Shown: positions 1-9,825 of the stretch, one piece after another
Layout: each line of letters opens with the position of its first letter
Numbering within the stretch: position 1 is the first letter of the stretch
Assembly: GCF_020497125.1 (NCBI RefSeq)
Contig: NC_059075.1
Location: forward strand, 108,849,222-108,913,221
DNA: 64,000 nt
Source: Mauremys mutica
Taxonomy: Eukaryota; Chordata; Testudines; Geoemydidae
Reading direction: 5' to 3'
Program-made: the position numbers and the translations under genes
Notes under the pieces: model-generated
The model's input: only the letters and a program-made list of their open reading frames with translations
Database searches by the model: none
What the model was told of the DNA's origin: nothing

Positions 1-146
1 AAGGGCCGGGACGTGAAACTCATGTTGCAGCTCAGGATCAAAGTGCGCTGGTAGATCAGTGGGAGAAGGGGGGCCTGCAGGAAGGGGACTTGTACCTTTG
101 GCACTTACATGGCTCCTTTTTACAGTCGTATCAAAGACCCTCACCA

Positions 147-303
147 TCTTTTATAATCATTGCAACACCCCGTGAGGCAAGGGTTTTACAGAGAGACAGA
201 AAGACTAAGTGACTTGCCCAAAGGCAGGCAGGAAAATCTGGGGCAGATCAGGGATTTTAACCCAGGTCTATGGTTAGCACCCTAATCACTGGACTGTCCT
301 TCC
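147..303 (-). repeat. MIR SINE, reverse orientation
   Basis: The core reads GTGACTTGCCCAAAGGCAG followed by AACCCAGGTCTATGG, the reverse complement of the MIR tRNA-related and core segments. It is diverged and has no visible target duplication, as expected for an ancient SINE. Confidence 0.75.
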
Positions 304-514
304 TCTCCAGTTGCGCAGTGCTAGCCTCCCCTACGCTGTATTCATACACTCTTTGTCTGACTGGTAACGGTGCTAGAGATGGGCCTGAACCAGAACCCCA
401 GCTCCACACAACCCCGATCTTGAGGGAAGCTTGGATCTCAATGTTGGTGTGTTCTTGGTGGCTCGGACATCTCTCTGATCAGCACCATCAGTCAACCTCT
501 ATTCACTGTGTTCT

Positions 515-832
515 TCACACAGCGCACGGTCAACCTGTGGAACTCCTTGCTGAGGCGGTTGTGAAGGCTAGGACTATGACAGGGTTTAAAAGGAAACTAG
601 ATAAATTCATGGAGGTTAAGTCCATTAATGGCTATTAGCCAGGATGGGTAAGGAATGGTGTCTCTAGCCTCTGTTTGTCAGATGGTGGAGATGGATGGCA
701 GGAAAGAGATCACTTGATCATTACCTGTTAGGTTCACTCCCTCTGGGGCACCTGGCATTGGCCACTGTCAGCAGACAGGATACTGGACTGGATGGACATT
801 TGATCTGGCCCAGTACGGCCATTCTTATGTTC
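515..832 (+). mobile_element. CR1 LINE 3' end fragment
   Basis: The text from GTCAACCTGTGGAACTC through GATAAATTCATGGAGG to CCATTCTTATGTTC follows the C-terminal end of CR1 ORF2 and the CR1 3' UTR in order. The terminal ATTCTTATGTTC is the CR1-type 3' end. Only the last 320 bp are present, so this is a 5'-truncated copy without coding potential. Confidence 0.85.
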
Positions 833-2039
833 ACTACCTTTCCCGAGCCACAAGGACCCAGTAATCCAAGGTGGCTCCAGTGGTCCGGGTGTGCTGGCTC
901 TTCAGGCAGCTTTGTTGTTGTTTACTTAGCGGTCTGAAAGGGGATCGACCTGCCAGACAGATGTTTATGGCTCTGCTGTGCCTTGTGGCTGACTGAGCAC
1001 CTAGCACTCTGGCGGCTGAATTGACTGCAGTGAAGTCATTGCCGGCTCATTTCAGTAGAGACAGATGGCATCAGTGTAATGGGTCTGCACAGTGTAAACA
1101 ACACTGCAAAGCCAATGCAAAGCAAGGCAGGCAGCTCTGTCTCACGCACACCCTGTCATTTCCTCTCTCTCCAGATCAGTCATTTTCTCCTCCTGCTCTC
1201 TCTCTGTCTCCTTCATTCTAATACTCTCTCCCCCTCTTTGTCCTCCTCCTCACTCTTTCCTTCTGGCTTTTTCTACCCCTCTTGCCTCTTCCCCTGCTCT
1301 CTATTTGCTGTTTTCCCTCTCACAGGGCCAGATTCTCAAATATACTACAACAGCTATGGTGGCATATAGGAGCCTTAATCGGAATGTAAACAGGCCCCCA
1401 GGAATACCCCCTGCACAGGGGGCCTCTGATCTGGCATAAGGGCTCTGCTCCCAGCACCCTGTGGAGGGTGCAGGCCAGGAACACACTGCACAAGGGCTGT
1501 TTCCTATTTCCCAAAGCCCATAAGGGGCCATGGGAAGTAGAGCATAAATTAGAGCAGCCCTGAGGCTGCTCTAACTTGCACCAGAGGCTGGACAGGCCTC
1601 CAAATTGCCCCAAAATATGGAAAGCAAACTCCCTTGACCCATGCACACTCCATTCCTGCTACAAGCACAGGACTACAGTAACTAACAGTCAGGGTCACAG
1701 AGATTTTTCTTTCCCAAGTGAAGTCTCAATACTCATGTCTATACACATACGAGCAAACAGAGACTTGGTGTAAGTGGCTGCAATGCCTCAGGAGTCCCTG
1801 CTTCTGCCATGAACTGCACCCAGTTAGAGCAGGGCCAAGTTCGGCTCACAGTGTACAGAGCAAGAACGTTGGAAGGAAACAACAGGATTGAATGCAGAGA
1901 TCCGAGGTTCCAAAAAGGCCTGGCATCGCAGGGCTGCATGTCTGGTGCTGGGGACACAAGGAGCAGCTCCGCTCCTTAAGCCGTGAGAGGGAAGTGTTCA
2001 CCCCGCAGGAGGCCTGATTGATTCTTGGTGTGTATATGC
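833..2039. other. Intergenic, partly CT-rich; no gene seen
   Basis: No gene is recognised. Positions 1155-1322 are strongly pyrimidine-rich on the + strand (runs of CTCTCT and CCTCCTCC). Positions 1325-1600 begin with GGGCCAGATTCTCA, a motif shared with degenerate palindromic repeats elsewhere in the window. The rest is unremarkable. Confidence 0.5.
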
Positions 2040-2067
2040 ACCATACCCATGCTCATCACTGTGTACG

Positions 2068-2094
2068 TACATACACACACACACACACACACAC
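2068..2094. repeat. (CA)n microsatellite, short
   Basis: An uninterrupted CA dinucleotide run of about 13 units, at the edge of a wider CA/TG-rich zone that runs to 2700. Confidence 0.9.
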
Positions 2095-2179
2095 AATGAG
2101 ATCACCAGTTATTCAGCACCTTTAAGACGGTCTGTGCCACGTGGAATGTCAGCAGTGGGTGGAGGAGAAGCATGTGACT

Positions 2180-2700
2180 ATATACACACTCCACACAAAC
2201 ATATTCATGGTCAGCAAGTGTGTGTGGGGTTGGGGAGAAGCAGGTCGCTATCAGCAGAGGAAATGGAAGGATCATTGGTTTAAGGCAGAAAAATTTATTT
2301 GCCGTGAAAACAGCTTTAACAACACATCTCCTGCTGCCTGTTATGGGGACATTGATACAGACACCAGGAGTTATCTGTGCAGACTGGAATCCATTACTCA
2401 GGGAATGTAATGGGCTGACATTACCTCATCATATCACTCCAGTTCAGAGGATTACTTCACTAAGAAAACAGGCACCAACACATACATACGTGCACTCACG
2501 GTGTGTAGCACTATATGCACCCCCACATAAACATATGCATGGGGAGGCAAGCATGCACACACAGGTGCATGTGAATATGTATGCCCCCTACATAAACACA
2601 TATGTGGGCAGCAGATACACATGGGTTTGCCAAACGTGAATATAGACACACCCCACATAAACATATGCATGGTCAGCAACTGTGTGTGTGTATATGTAAC
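2180..2700. repeat. Degenerate ~66-bp minisatellite with CACA-rich units
   Basis: The block CCCCACATAAACATATGCAT recurs, diverged, near 2188, 2520, 2586 and 2651. The last three starts are 65-66 bp apart. Each unit is followed by a GGTCAGCAA-like or GGCAGCA-like segment and CA/TG-rich sequence. The first copy is separated from the others by about 330 bp of less regular sequence. Confidence 0.55.
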
Positions 2701-2702
2701 AC

Positions 2703-2885
2703 TAGTAGACTGGGTTGTTGGCAGATGGGATTGAACCTGGGACCTCTAAAGCTTTGTGTATGAGCCTCTACTGCATGAGCTAAAAGCCACCTCTCTCTTA
2801 GCCACGGCTGTAGCAGACCCATCAATCTCTAACTGGTCTATCTGCCACTAGAGGGTGACAGAGCATCACACCAAGTAGGCATGGG
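2703..2885 (-). mobile_element. tRNA-derived SINE, reverse strand
   Basis: Read on the minus strand, the segment has a pol III A-box-like TAGCTCATGCAGTAGAGG followed by a perfect B box, GGTTCAATCCC, at tRNA-like spacing. Reptile genomes, including turtles, carry tRNA-derived SINE families. It ends against TG/CA-rich DNA on the low-coordinate side. The exact family and the extent of the non-tRNA part are uncertain. Confidence 0.55.
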
Positions 2886-2888
2886 ACG

Positions 2889-2996
<108 letters not shown>

Positions 2997-3034
2997 GTGT
3001 GTATACATGCATCAGCCAGCCACACGTTTTGGCC

Positions 3035-3125
3035 CAGATTCTCAGATGATGTAAATAGGTGTAGCTTTGTAGACCTCCAATTAGCTACATGTGTTTACAC
3101 CAACTCGAGACTCTGGGCCATAATT
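3035..3125. repeat. Degenerate palindromic repeat (GGCCCAGATTCTCAG family)
   Basis: The ends GGCCCAGATTCTCAGATGAT and ACTCGAGACTCTGGGCC are inverted relative to each other, and internal TGTAAAT/GTTTACA also pair. Similar text occurs at 29380-29480. This looks like an old palindromic MITE family; I cannot name it. Confidence 0.45.
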
Positions 3126-3206
3126 AATCTGTTCTGTTTATCTGGTGGGCAGTTTATGCACTAACAGAGTGCACCCTGTGACTAGTTAAATGTCATAATG
3201 TCTTAC

Positions 3207-3376
3207 TGGTTCTGGAACAGCCTTCCAATAGGTGTAGAGGAAGCAAGAAACTGATGTGGTTTTAAGATGGAGCCTGCTAAGTTTATTAACGGGTTTATAT
3301 GATGGGTTGCCTGCAGTAGCCAGGGACTGGGGTCTATAGCCCAGGAGGTCCCTTCGAGTCCTATGTTCCTAGGACT
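3207..3376 (+). mobile_element. CR1/L3-like LINE 3' end, old
   Basis: TCTGGAACAGCCTTCCAATA, then a GATGGAGC...AAGTTTATTAACGGG segment, and a final GAGTCCTATGTTCCTA resemble the last codons and 3' UTR of CR1-clade LINEs. It is strongly diverged. Confidence 0.5.
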
Positions 3377-4117
3377 AGAGTCTGGCTCTCTCTAAGGGAG
3401 TGAATATGTGCTTCACACCCTTCCCTTCCTTTGCAATAGCCCCCAATGCGAGGTGAGAAGGATTCAAGTCAAGCAAGGAAATGTCTTTCTGAGCCTTATG
3501 TGCCGACTTAGCAGTAAGTCAGTGGATCAAAGTGCACAAAGAGATGCCAAGGCTTATCCAGATGGGTGGGGAGTGGCATGGGTACAGGAAGAGGGAGACA
3601 GCTTCCCAAACTCCAGTTCAAACTCTTCTCCCAGGGGCTAAACCTAGCACCCAGCTTCGGGCCCTTCCCCTCCCACAGGCTACACCCTGTGTCTGTTCCA
3701 GGAGAGTGTGGGATCAGGTCCTTCTCGCCTGGGCTGCACCTGCAGTCCAGTCCAGCCAATCACAGAACTCCAGTTTAGGTGCTAGTTCTCCTGGTTCCCA
3801 ATACATTGCCAAAGGAGGTGACCTTCCATATGGACTAACTCTGGCCATGGGCTCTAACTAACATCTTCTGCTTGGGATGGCCTCCAGTAAATCCTCAATC
3901 AGATTTTCATACCCCACGGGATGGGACTGACTTGGTGAGCATGCTGCAGCCACCATAACAATGCTTTTCCAAACATCATCCTTAGCCAGGCCGCCTAGCT
4001 GCGTCTGTGCCTTGCACTGCCACGCCTCTCCCTAGGCACAATACTGCCTGCTAGGAGTAGTGTGGATTGATGTTTAAGGAAGGGGGGGGGGAACGTAGTT
4101 CTAAGTCCCTCTATGTA
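3377..4117. other. Intergenic, nothing recognised
   Basis: No coding exon or known repeat is recognised. A run of nine or ten G residues lies at 4082-4091, just left of the pogo-like transposon. Confidence 0.4.
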
Positions 4118-4383
4118 CAGTAACTCCTCACTTAAAGTCGTCCCGGTTAATATTAGCAAAGAATCCTGTGGCACCTTATAGACTAACAGATGTTTTGCAG
4201 CATGAGCTTTCATGGGTGAATGCCCACTTCTTCGGATGCAAGAGTGGAAATTTCCAGGGGCAGGTAAATATAAGCAAGCAAGAAGCACGCTAGAGATAAC
4301 GAGGTTAGATCAATCAGGGAGGATGAGGCCCTGTTCTAGCAGTTGAGGTGTGAAAACCAAGGGCGGAGAAACTGGTTCTGTAG

Positions 4384-4764
4384 ATGGCAAGCCATTCACA
4401 GTCTTTGTTTAATCCTGAGCTGATGGTGTCAAATTTGAAGTTTGGCCAAACTGGACAGTCTCTAAGGAAAAGGATAAATGGACACAAATCAGATATTAGG
4501 AATGGCAATATACAAAAACCTGTAGGAGAACACTTCAACCTCCCTGGCCACACAATAGCAGATCTTAAGGTGGCCATCCTACAGCAAAAAAACTTTAGGA
4601 CCAGACTTCTAAGAGAAACTGCTGAGCTTCAGTTCATTTGCAAATTTGACACCATCAGTTTAGGATTAAACAAAGACTGTGAATGGCTTGCCAACTACAG
4701 AACCAGTTTCTCCTCCCTTGGTTTTCACACCTCAACTGCTAGAACAGGGCCTCATCCTCCCTGA
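4384..4764 (+). pseudogene. PLE GIY-YIG endonuclease C-terminal fragment
   Basis: This 126-codon open frame ends the protein of the Penelope-like element. The first ~17 residues come from the inverted arm and are not authentic. From residue ~19 the frame reads G-Q-T-G-Q-S-L-R-K-R-I-N-G-H-K-S-D-I, then P-V-G-E-H-F-N-L-P-G-H and R-L-L-R-E-T-A-E. These fit the GIY-YIG nuclease fold found at the C-terminus of Penelope-like proteins, where the endonuclease nicks target DNA for reverse transcription. The GIY and YIG strands and the whole reverse transcriptase are missing because the copy is 5'-truncated at about 4437. It is therefore inactive. The host transposon and the 11-bp target duplication frame it on both sides. 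Confidence 0.75.
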
Positions 4765-4841
4765 TTGATCTAACCTGTTATCTCTAGCTTGCTTCTTGCT
4801 TGCTTATATTTACCTGCCCCTGGAAATTTCCACTCTTGCAT

Positions 4842-4879
4842 CCGACGAAGTGGGCATTCACCCACGAAAGCTCATGCTG
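4842..4879 (+). ncRNA. Decayed hammerhead ribozyme motif in PLE
   Basis: CCGACGA, a stem GTGGG/CCCAC and GAAA reproduce the hammerhead layout. The first box has C where CTGANGA needs T, and the residue at the would-be cleavage position (4879) is G, which is not tolerated. Probably inactive. Confidence 0.6.
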
Positions 4880-5489
4880 CAAAACGTCTGTTAGTCTATA
4901 AGGTGCTACAGGATTCTTTGCTGCTTTTACAGAACCAGACTAACACGGCTACCCCTCTGATAGCGGTTAATATTGTTTCATTATTAGGTTGCTGTTCTAT
5001 TAGAGAACATACTCGTTTAAAGTTGTGCAATGTTTCGTTATAATGTTGTTTATCTCGCCGTGCTCCACCTGCCCACCGAGCGCTCATGCCGGGCACAGGT
5101 TCAGGGCACAGAGGCTTTCTCCGCTCCACACACCTGGCATTCCAGACGGGGAGCAGGCAAGCCCCCGACCCTGTGCCCTGGCTGGAACTCTGGACGAAGC
5201 AGGGCAGGCCCCCACACCCTGACCCTGCTACACCCCTGTCTCAGCCAAGCTTCACAATCATCATTGGGGAGTGCAGTATTAAATTGCTTGTTTAAAATTA
5301 TTTAAAACTTATACTGTATATGTATATAATGTCTTTTGTCTGGAGAAAAAAAAATTCCCTGGAACCTAACCCCCACTACTTACATTAATTCTTATGGGGA
5401 AACTGGATTCGCTTAACATTGTTTTGCTTAAAGTCGCATTTTTCAGGAACATAACTACAACGTTAAGCGTGGAGTTACTGTAAATCAAA

Positions 5490-5580
5490 CACTAAGGGCC
5501 TAATCCTGCAGCCTTACAACCAATGGCAGCCTTTTCACTGACTTCAGTGGGCTTTGGGTCAGGCCCAAGTGCTCCTCCAT
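5490..5580. repeat. Degenerate palindromic repeat (GGGCCTAATCCTGCA family)
   Basis: GGGCCTAATCCTGCAGCC on the left and CTTTGGGTCAGGCCC on the right are imperfect inverted repeats around GACTTCAGTGGG. Similar text appears near 23240-23318. Confidence 0.4.
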
Positions 5581-6479
5581 TAGTTCTACGGGTGCACTGA
5601 GCACCTGCAAGGGAGTGGGGACTGACTAGAAATCTTCCATCACTGACTGATAGGAGGAAAGTCTCTTTGAACTGATTGTTAGCTCAGTAAGGCTGAGCCC
5701 ATGGAAGTCCTCAGCCGCCACTTTACTTACTGTGGGCTGAAGGGAAGCTGGAGGTGAATAGCTGATGCAGCGTTTCAGAGGGGAAAGGGGAGGCTGGTAA
5801 GCAAGAGAGGGAAGTCACCTCTCCCCAGTCACACGTGTGCTGCACTGGGGGAACGCAGGACACCCCTCCTACTCCTGACCATGAGGAAGTGAATGCGACT
5901 TCTGATTTTTTTATTTTTTATTTTTTTTATTTGACATGAATCAGATAATGAATAGTGCCTATCATAAACAAGAATGAAGCCAGTGGAGCTACACCAACTT
6001 CTACTGGCTGCAGATCTGGCCTCACTGTGGAATTCAGCTGTGTGTAAGTAAAAGAAGAATCAGGCCCGCAGGCTGCATGTTCTTTCTGTTTATTACCTGT
6101 TACCATAATATTTGTGTGCAGCGAGAAACATTCTTCATTCTCATCTTTCTCCTCCTCCTGGATGATCCCTTCCTTAATCAAGCTGTTGTGACATTTATCT
6201 GGCAACTAACACACGCCCATACCGCAGGGGAGCTTCTTAAAGGACTCACCATGGTAAGATTCTGACCTCCACACCGTTGTTGAACAGTACCGTCTCTGCC
6301 AGTGGTCCCATAGTAGTCAAGGAGCCTGATTCTCCCTGCCCTGCATCTTGGACAGTCACTTACATTAGAGTAAAGTGAGTGCCCAGGTGACAGAAAGAGC
6401 TACCAAATGACAATAGTCACATTTTACACACATTTTCAAGGGTGTAAATGGTCATTGTTATTACTTGGATTGCCATAGT
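5581..6479. other. Intergenic; T/A-rich tract, otherwise unrecognised
   Basis: Positions 5907-5935 form a T/A-only stretch. A fragment around 5975-6070 resembles the palindromic CAGATCTGGCC repeats. No gene recognised. Confidence 0.4.
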
Positions 6480-6487
6480 TCTTAGAG

Positions 6488-7219
6488 CAGGGGTCTCAAA
6501 CACGCAGCCCATGGGCTGCATGCAGCCGGCGTAGTTATTTCCTGCAGCCCGCCATAGGTGCTGACTCCAGCAGCAACTAAACTCCCCTCTCCCCCCATGA
6601 GCACGCTGCGTCCTCACTCCTCCGCCTACCTTCCAGGGCTTCCCACCACCAAATAGCTGTTTGGTGGCACTTAGGACTTTCCAGGAGGGTGGGGGGAGGA
6701 GCGGGGACGCAGCATGCTCAGGGGAGGAGGCGGAGAAGAGGCAGGGCCAGGGTGGGGATTTGCGGAAGGGGTTGCAATAGGGGCAGGGAAGGGGCGGAGT
6801 TGGGGTGGGGCCTCATGGACTAGACGAGCAGTCTGAGGTATGAAGTTCAGCATGTATGATTCTTTGCTGTGAGTAGTTGGGAAGAATGTTTGTTAAAAGT
6901 GGCAACGTATTTTGTATGAATAGTTACTTTAAAAAGTTCCTGCCATTACAGCTATGTTGATAAACTGTTAGTGTAGATCATCATCAGTGTTACTGACCAC
7001 ATCAGGAATAGTTACAGGTGTTTATATTTTATTAAAACCTCTCTTCGCATTACAGTTTTTAAAAAGCGAATACATTGACTTTTAATAGCATACTATATTA
7101 CTCTTCATTTTTTACTGTACTTTTGTATCGTCGTATAAAAAGGTGTCAGTGATGCGGCCCTCAGGCCAATGTACTAGTCCTCATGTGGCCCTCGTGGTGA
7201 TTTGAATTTGAGTTCCCTG
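6488..7219. mobile_element. hAT transposon, non-autonomous, 732 bp
   Basis: The left end CAGGGGTCTCAAAC and a right end finishing GAGTTCCCTG are inverted. The 8-bp flanks TCTTAGAG (6480-6487) and TCCTAGAG (7220-7227) are a target duplication with one mismatch, the hAT signature. Subterminal GCAGCCC...GGGC on the left is mirrored by GCGGCCCTCAGGCC on the right. The centre (6590-6830) is GC-rich and has no transposase. Confidence 0.85.
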
Positions 7220-7227
7220 TCCTAGAG

Positions 7228-7300
7228 GCACCAGCCAAGATCAGGGCTCCATTGTTCTTGGTGCTGTACAAAGAACTTACAGTGTACATACACTCCTGTC
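7228..7300 (-). mobile_element. L3-like LINE tail fragment, reverse
   Basis: AGGGCTCCATTGTTCTTGGTGCTGTACAAA is the reverse complement of the tail seen forward at 7740-7795 (TTTGTACAGCACCTAGCACAATGGG). Confidence 0.6.
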
Positions 7301-7329
7301 TCTACCGCAACAAACATAAGCTGGATATA

Positions 7330-7800
7330 TCCACTTTCAGGGACTTCACAGTCAAGCCCACCCTACCTATCATCTCTCACTTGCTGTCGAGATGTTGATA
7401 CTCACCTGCGATCAGCTCACTACGCCAGCCTCCACTGCCTACTTGTTACATTTTCAAACAGGCAGCTTCGTGCTTTCTTCCGTGCTGCCCCCACACTCTT
7501 GAGTGGCGCACCCCATAAACACCTGCAAAGCTGCCTCATTAGCCTCCTTCAAATCCTTCCTTAACTCGTCTTTGCTGAGAAGCCTACAAAAAACTTGACG
7601 ACGGTTAGGCTGTCGGTGTGCAGACATCACTGTCTATCATGCTGACCAGTATTGTCTCACTGTTGACTTGTACTGCCCCATTGGTCTGTCTGTATCTACC
7701 TGTTGTCTCTTGTCTGATACTTAGATTGTAAGCTTGTCGGGGCAGGGTCTGTCTTTTTGGGATGTGTTTGTACAGCACCTAGCACAATGGGATCCTGGCC
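7330..7800 (+). mobile_element. L3-like (CR1-clade) LINE 3' end
   Basis: The final segment reads TTAGATTGTAAGCTTGTCGG then GGGCAGGGTCTGTC and TTTGTACAGCACCTAGCACA, the conserved tail of this LINE family. The same tail recurs at 17290, 19475, 19541 and 25425. Upstream, 7440-7590 resembles the C-terminal coding part but is full of stops. Confidence 0.65.
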
Positions 7801-7801
7801 A

Positions 7802-8870
7802 TAGAGTCATTGAGTTTAAGGCCAGAAGAGACCATCAGATCATCTAATCTGGCCTCTAGGGTTGCCATCTGGAGGGATTTTTTTTCTGGACTTGCCAGTT
7901 GCCAGAGAAATAATTTAATCTGCTGGGGCTTTTTTAAAATGTGGATCTAAAGATTTGCATTATTATCCCAAGACACTTGGATATCTAATGTTAAAAGTTT
8001 CTATGTCCAGCTAAAGGTGCTGCAGTGTTCCCCCTTCTGCAGTTTAAGCAATAACAGATCAAAATGGTTGAAAATACAGCAGCTATCTTCCCACCAGCAC
8101 ACTGCACGTGAGTGTGACAGTGGGTTTGAGTCACATGAGAGTGAGGAGACGTGCAATGTTATCACTATTATCTATATGTGTTATCTCGCTAGATACTATA
8201 AGTGGCTGTTGAAGGGGGTGGGTTGCGGAATTGCCTTGTAGTTGGGGTTGCAGTGGGCTTGCCTTGTTGGGGGGGAGAGGTGGCAGGTTTTTTGCATTTC
8301 GAAGGTGGTGACCCTACTGACCTCCCGTATATCACAGACGATCAACATGACCCAGCTAAACCCAACCACCAAAATTATACTAAAGTATTACAGCCCACCA
8401 GAGACCAGACTACTGTGTGCCACGGGCAGAGAATAGGAGGGGCCAAGGTGTCCCAGTGCCCCAAGGCCGCCACAGTGTCAGGGAAATTATTAAATGAGAG
8501 AACACTAAATAATCCTGGCAAGTGACCCGCACCCACACGCTGCAGAGGAAGGCAAAAAACAACCCACGTCACTGCCAATCTGACCTGAGGGAAAACTCCT
8601 TCCCAACTCCACATGTGGCGATCAGTTAGACCCTGAGCATGTGAGCAAGAACCAGCCGACCAAGCACCTGAGAGTGACAATGCTCAGAGCCATGGTCCAC
8701 CCTGCCCAATGTCCCATCTCCAGCCCTGGTCATCGCAGAGAAAGGAGATCAAACAAACCCCAGAATATACTGGGGGGGAGAAAAAAGATCCCTTCCTGAC
8801 CCCTACAGGTGGCCAGCTGAAACCCTGAAGCATGATCTTAAAGAATATAAGACGTAAATGGGAAGTGAGC
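7802..8870 (-). mobile_element. CR1-clade LINE 3' region, split by hAT
   Basis: GAGTTTAAGGCCAGAAGAGA and ATCAGATCATCTAATCTGGC are the reverse complement of a CR1-type 3' UTR. After the hAT insertion the same element resumes at 8325 (CCCGTATATCACAGA) and runs to about 8870, including GAAAACTCCTTCCC. The boundary at the high-coordinate side is approximate. Confidence 0.6.
7857..8316. mobile_element. hAT-like transposon inside CR1, 460 bp
   Basis: Flanks CTGGCCTC (7849-7856) and CTGACCTC (8317-8324) form an 8-bp target duplication with one mismatch. The termini TAGGGTTGCCATC and (reverse complement) TAGGGTCACCACC are inverted. There is no transposase. The host CR1 reads continuously when the insert is removed. 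Confidence 0.7.
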
Positions 8871-8904
8871 CCTAGGGCTGTTGAGCCCTGCCCCCATCAT
8901 GACA

Positions 8905-9030
8905 AGCAACTCTGGTCCATGCCTGGGGTGCCTAGGCACTATGTAATTCAAATAATGAATAATAATAAAGGGGAAACAGAAGCACTGAGAAATGAAATGA
9001 CTTGCCCAAGATCGCTCTGCAGGTCAAACA
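8905..9030. repeat. L3-like tail end followed by MIR fragment
   Basis: GTGCCTAGGCACTATGTAAT with an AATAATGAATAATAATAA tail is the last part of the L3-like family (+). It is followed by GAAATGAAATGACTTGCCCA, a reverse-orientation MIR core. Confidence 0.55.
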
Positions 9031-9479
9031 CCTGACAAAGAAAAAGAAGTGTTTTTAGGCAGCAGAACTCTATCAATCCCTCTGAAAGAGACCAGACCTG
9101 TTTAAAAGAAGTATGACAGCAGCACCTAGTGACAGTCCAATGCAAGTGCACGTTTTCCTTTGAGTTGTACAAAATTTTGGCTCTGAAACACTAGACCACA
9201 GGAAAATTAACCTTGTTCTGAGTTTTCTCATCAGCTGCATTGAATGAACCTGGGCCAAGTTTTAAGCCAAACAGCCCATGTTGTGGGTTCGTGTCAGAAA
9301 CACTTAAGAGGTGGTGTAGGATTTTGGTAGAAAAGGCAGTTGAGAAACTCTTCTGTTTTACTGAGTTTTTGGACATCGTGGGGTTCACTTGAGACCAGTG
9401 CTCAAACTGAAACTCAGGAGGGTGTGAAGGCCTGTGAAGGGGAAAAAACATTTGTAAGGATATAGGCCAGTGGGACTGA
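9031..9479. other. Intergenic, nothing recognised
   Basis: Short open frames on both strands lack any recognisable protein. No repeat ends seen. Confidence 0.35.
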
Positions 9480-9625
9480 GGGATTGGACCAGAACTTGAA
9501 GTCTGGGTTCTGTCCTGATTTGTGACCTTGGGCAAACCACAGCATCTCTCTGTGCCTCAATTTCCCCTGATGATACTTACCTTGTCTGCAAAATCCTTTT
9601 GGGATCGTTGGATGAAAACTGCTAT
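9480..9625 (+). repeat. MIR SINE, forward
   Basis: TTGTGACCTTGGGCAAACCA and CTCTGTGCCTCAATTTCCCC follow the MIR core region in the forward direction. Confidence 0.75.
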
Positions 9626-9737
9626 TGAAGACTCTCTTTCATTATTTAAGGACCTCTGTAAAGTCAAAGTTCTGAGTTCAGTGCAGCTCTGCTCCTAAGT
9701 ATGGGAGGGACATTATTCCCTGGTGAGGCTAGTCCCA

Positions 9738-9825
9738 ACCATTGGGATGCCAGGGCCCCGCTGTGCAGGCTGCCGCACAGACAAGTAATGAAGAAGAGAG
9801 TCCCTGCCCCAGGGAGCTCCCAGAG
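9738..9825 (-). mobile_element. L3-like LINE tail fragment, reverse, old
   Basis: CCAGGGCCCCGCTGTGCAGG and AGTCCCTGCCCCAGGGAGCT approximate the reverse complement of the L3-like tail. Divergence is high. Confidence 0.4.

Larger units (their letters stand above)
4155..4963 (+). mobile_element. Fold-back Penelope-like retroelement (PLE) insertion
   Basis: An 11-bp direct repeat, CGGTTAATATT, lies at 4144-4154 and 4964-4974 and defines the insertion. Positions 4156-4436 are the reverse complement of 4640-4923 with scattered mismatches, so the element is a hairpin with arms of about 280 bp around a central single-copy part. The centre and right arm read in sense through a GIY-YIG-type coding end and a 3' terminal repeat ending ACACGGCTACCCCTCTGATA. 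Inverted, 5'-truncated copies are characteristic of Penelope-like elements. Confidence 0.85.
4118..5480. mobile_element. Tc1/mariner (pogo/Tigger-like) non-autonomous transposon
   Basis: The left end CAGTAACTCCTCACTTAAAGT and the reverse complement of the right end, CAGTAACTCCACGCTTAACGT, form a terminal inverted repeat. Both sides are flanked by the dinucleotide TA (4116-4117 and 5481-5482), the Tc1/mariner target duplication. CAGT termini are typical of the pogo/Tigger group. The copy has no transposase and is split by a Penelope-like element at 4155-4963, so its own length is about 540 bp plus flanks. Confidence 0.75.

Noticed and set aside
4156..4923. CRISPR-like or other regularly spaced repeats among the Penelope and Harbinger ends
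   Set aside because: Repeats are inverted terminal repeats of transposons, not short direct repeats with unique spacers; the host is a eukaryote.
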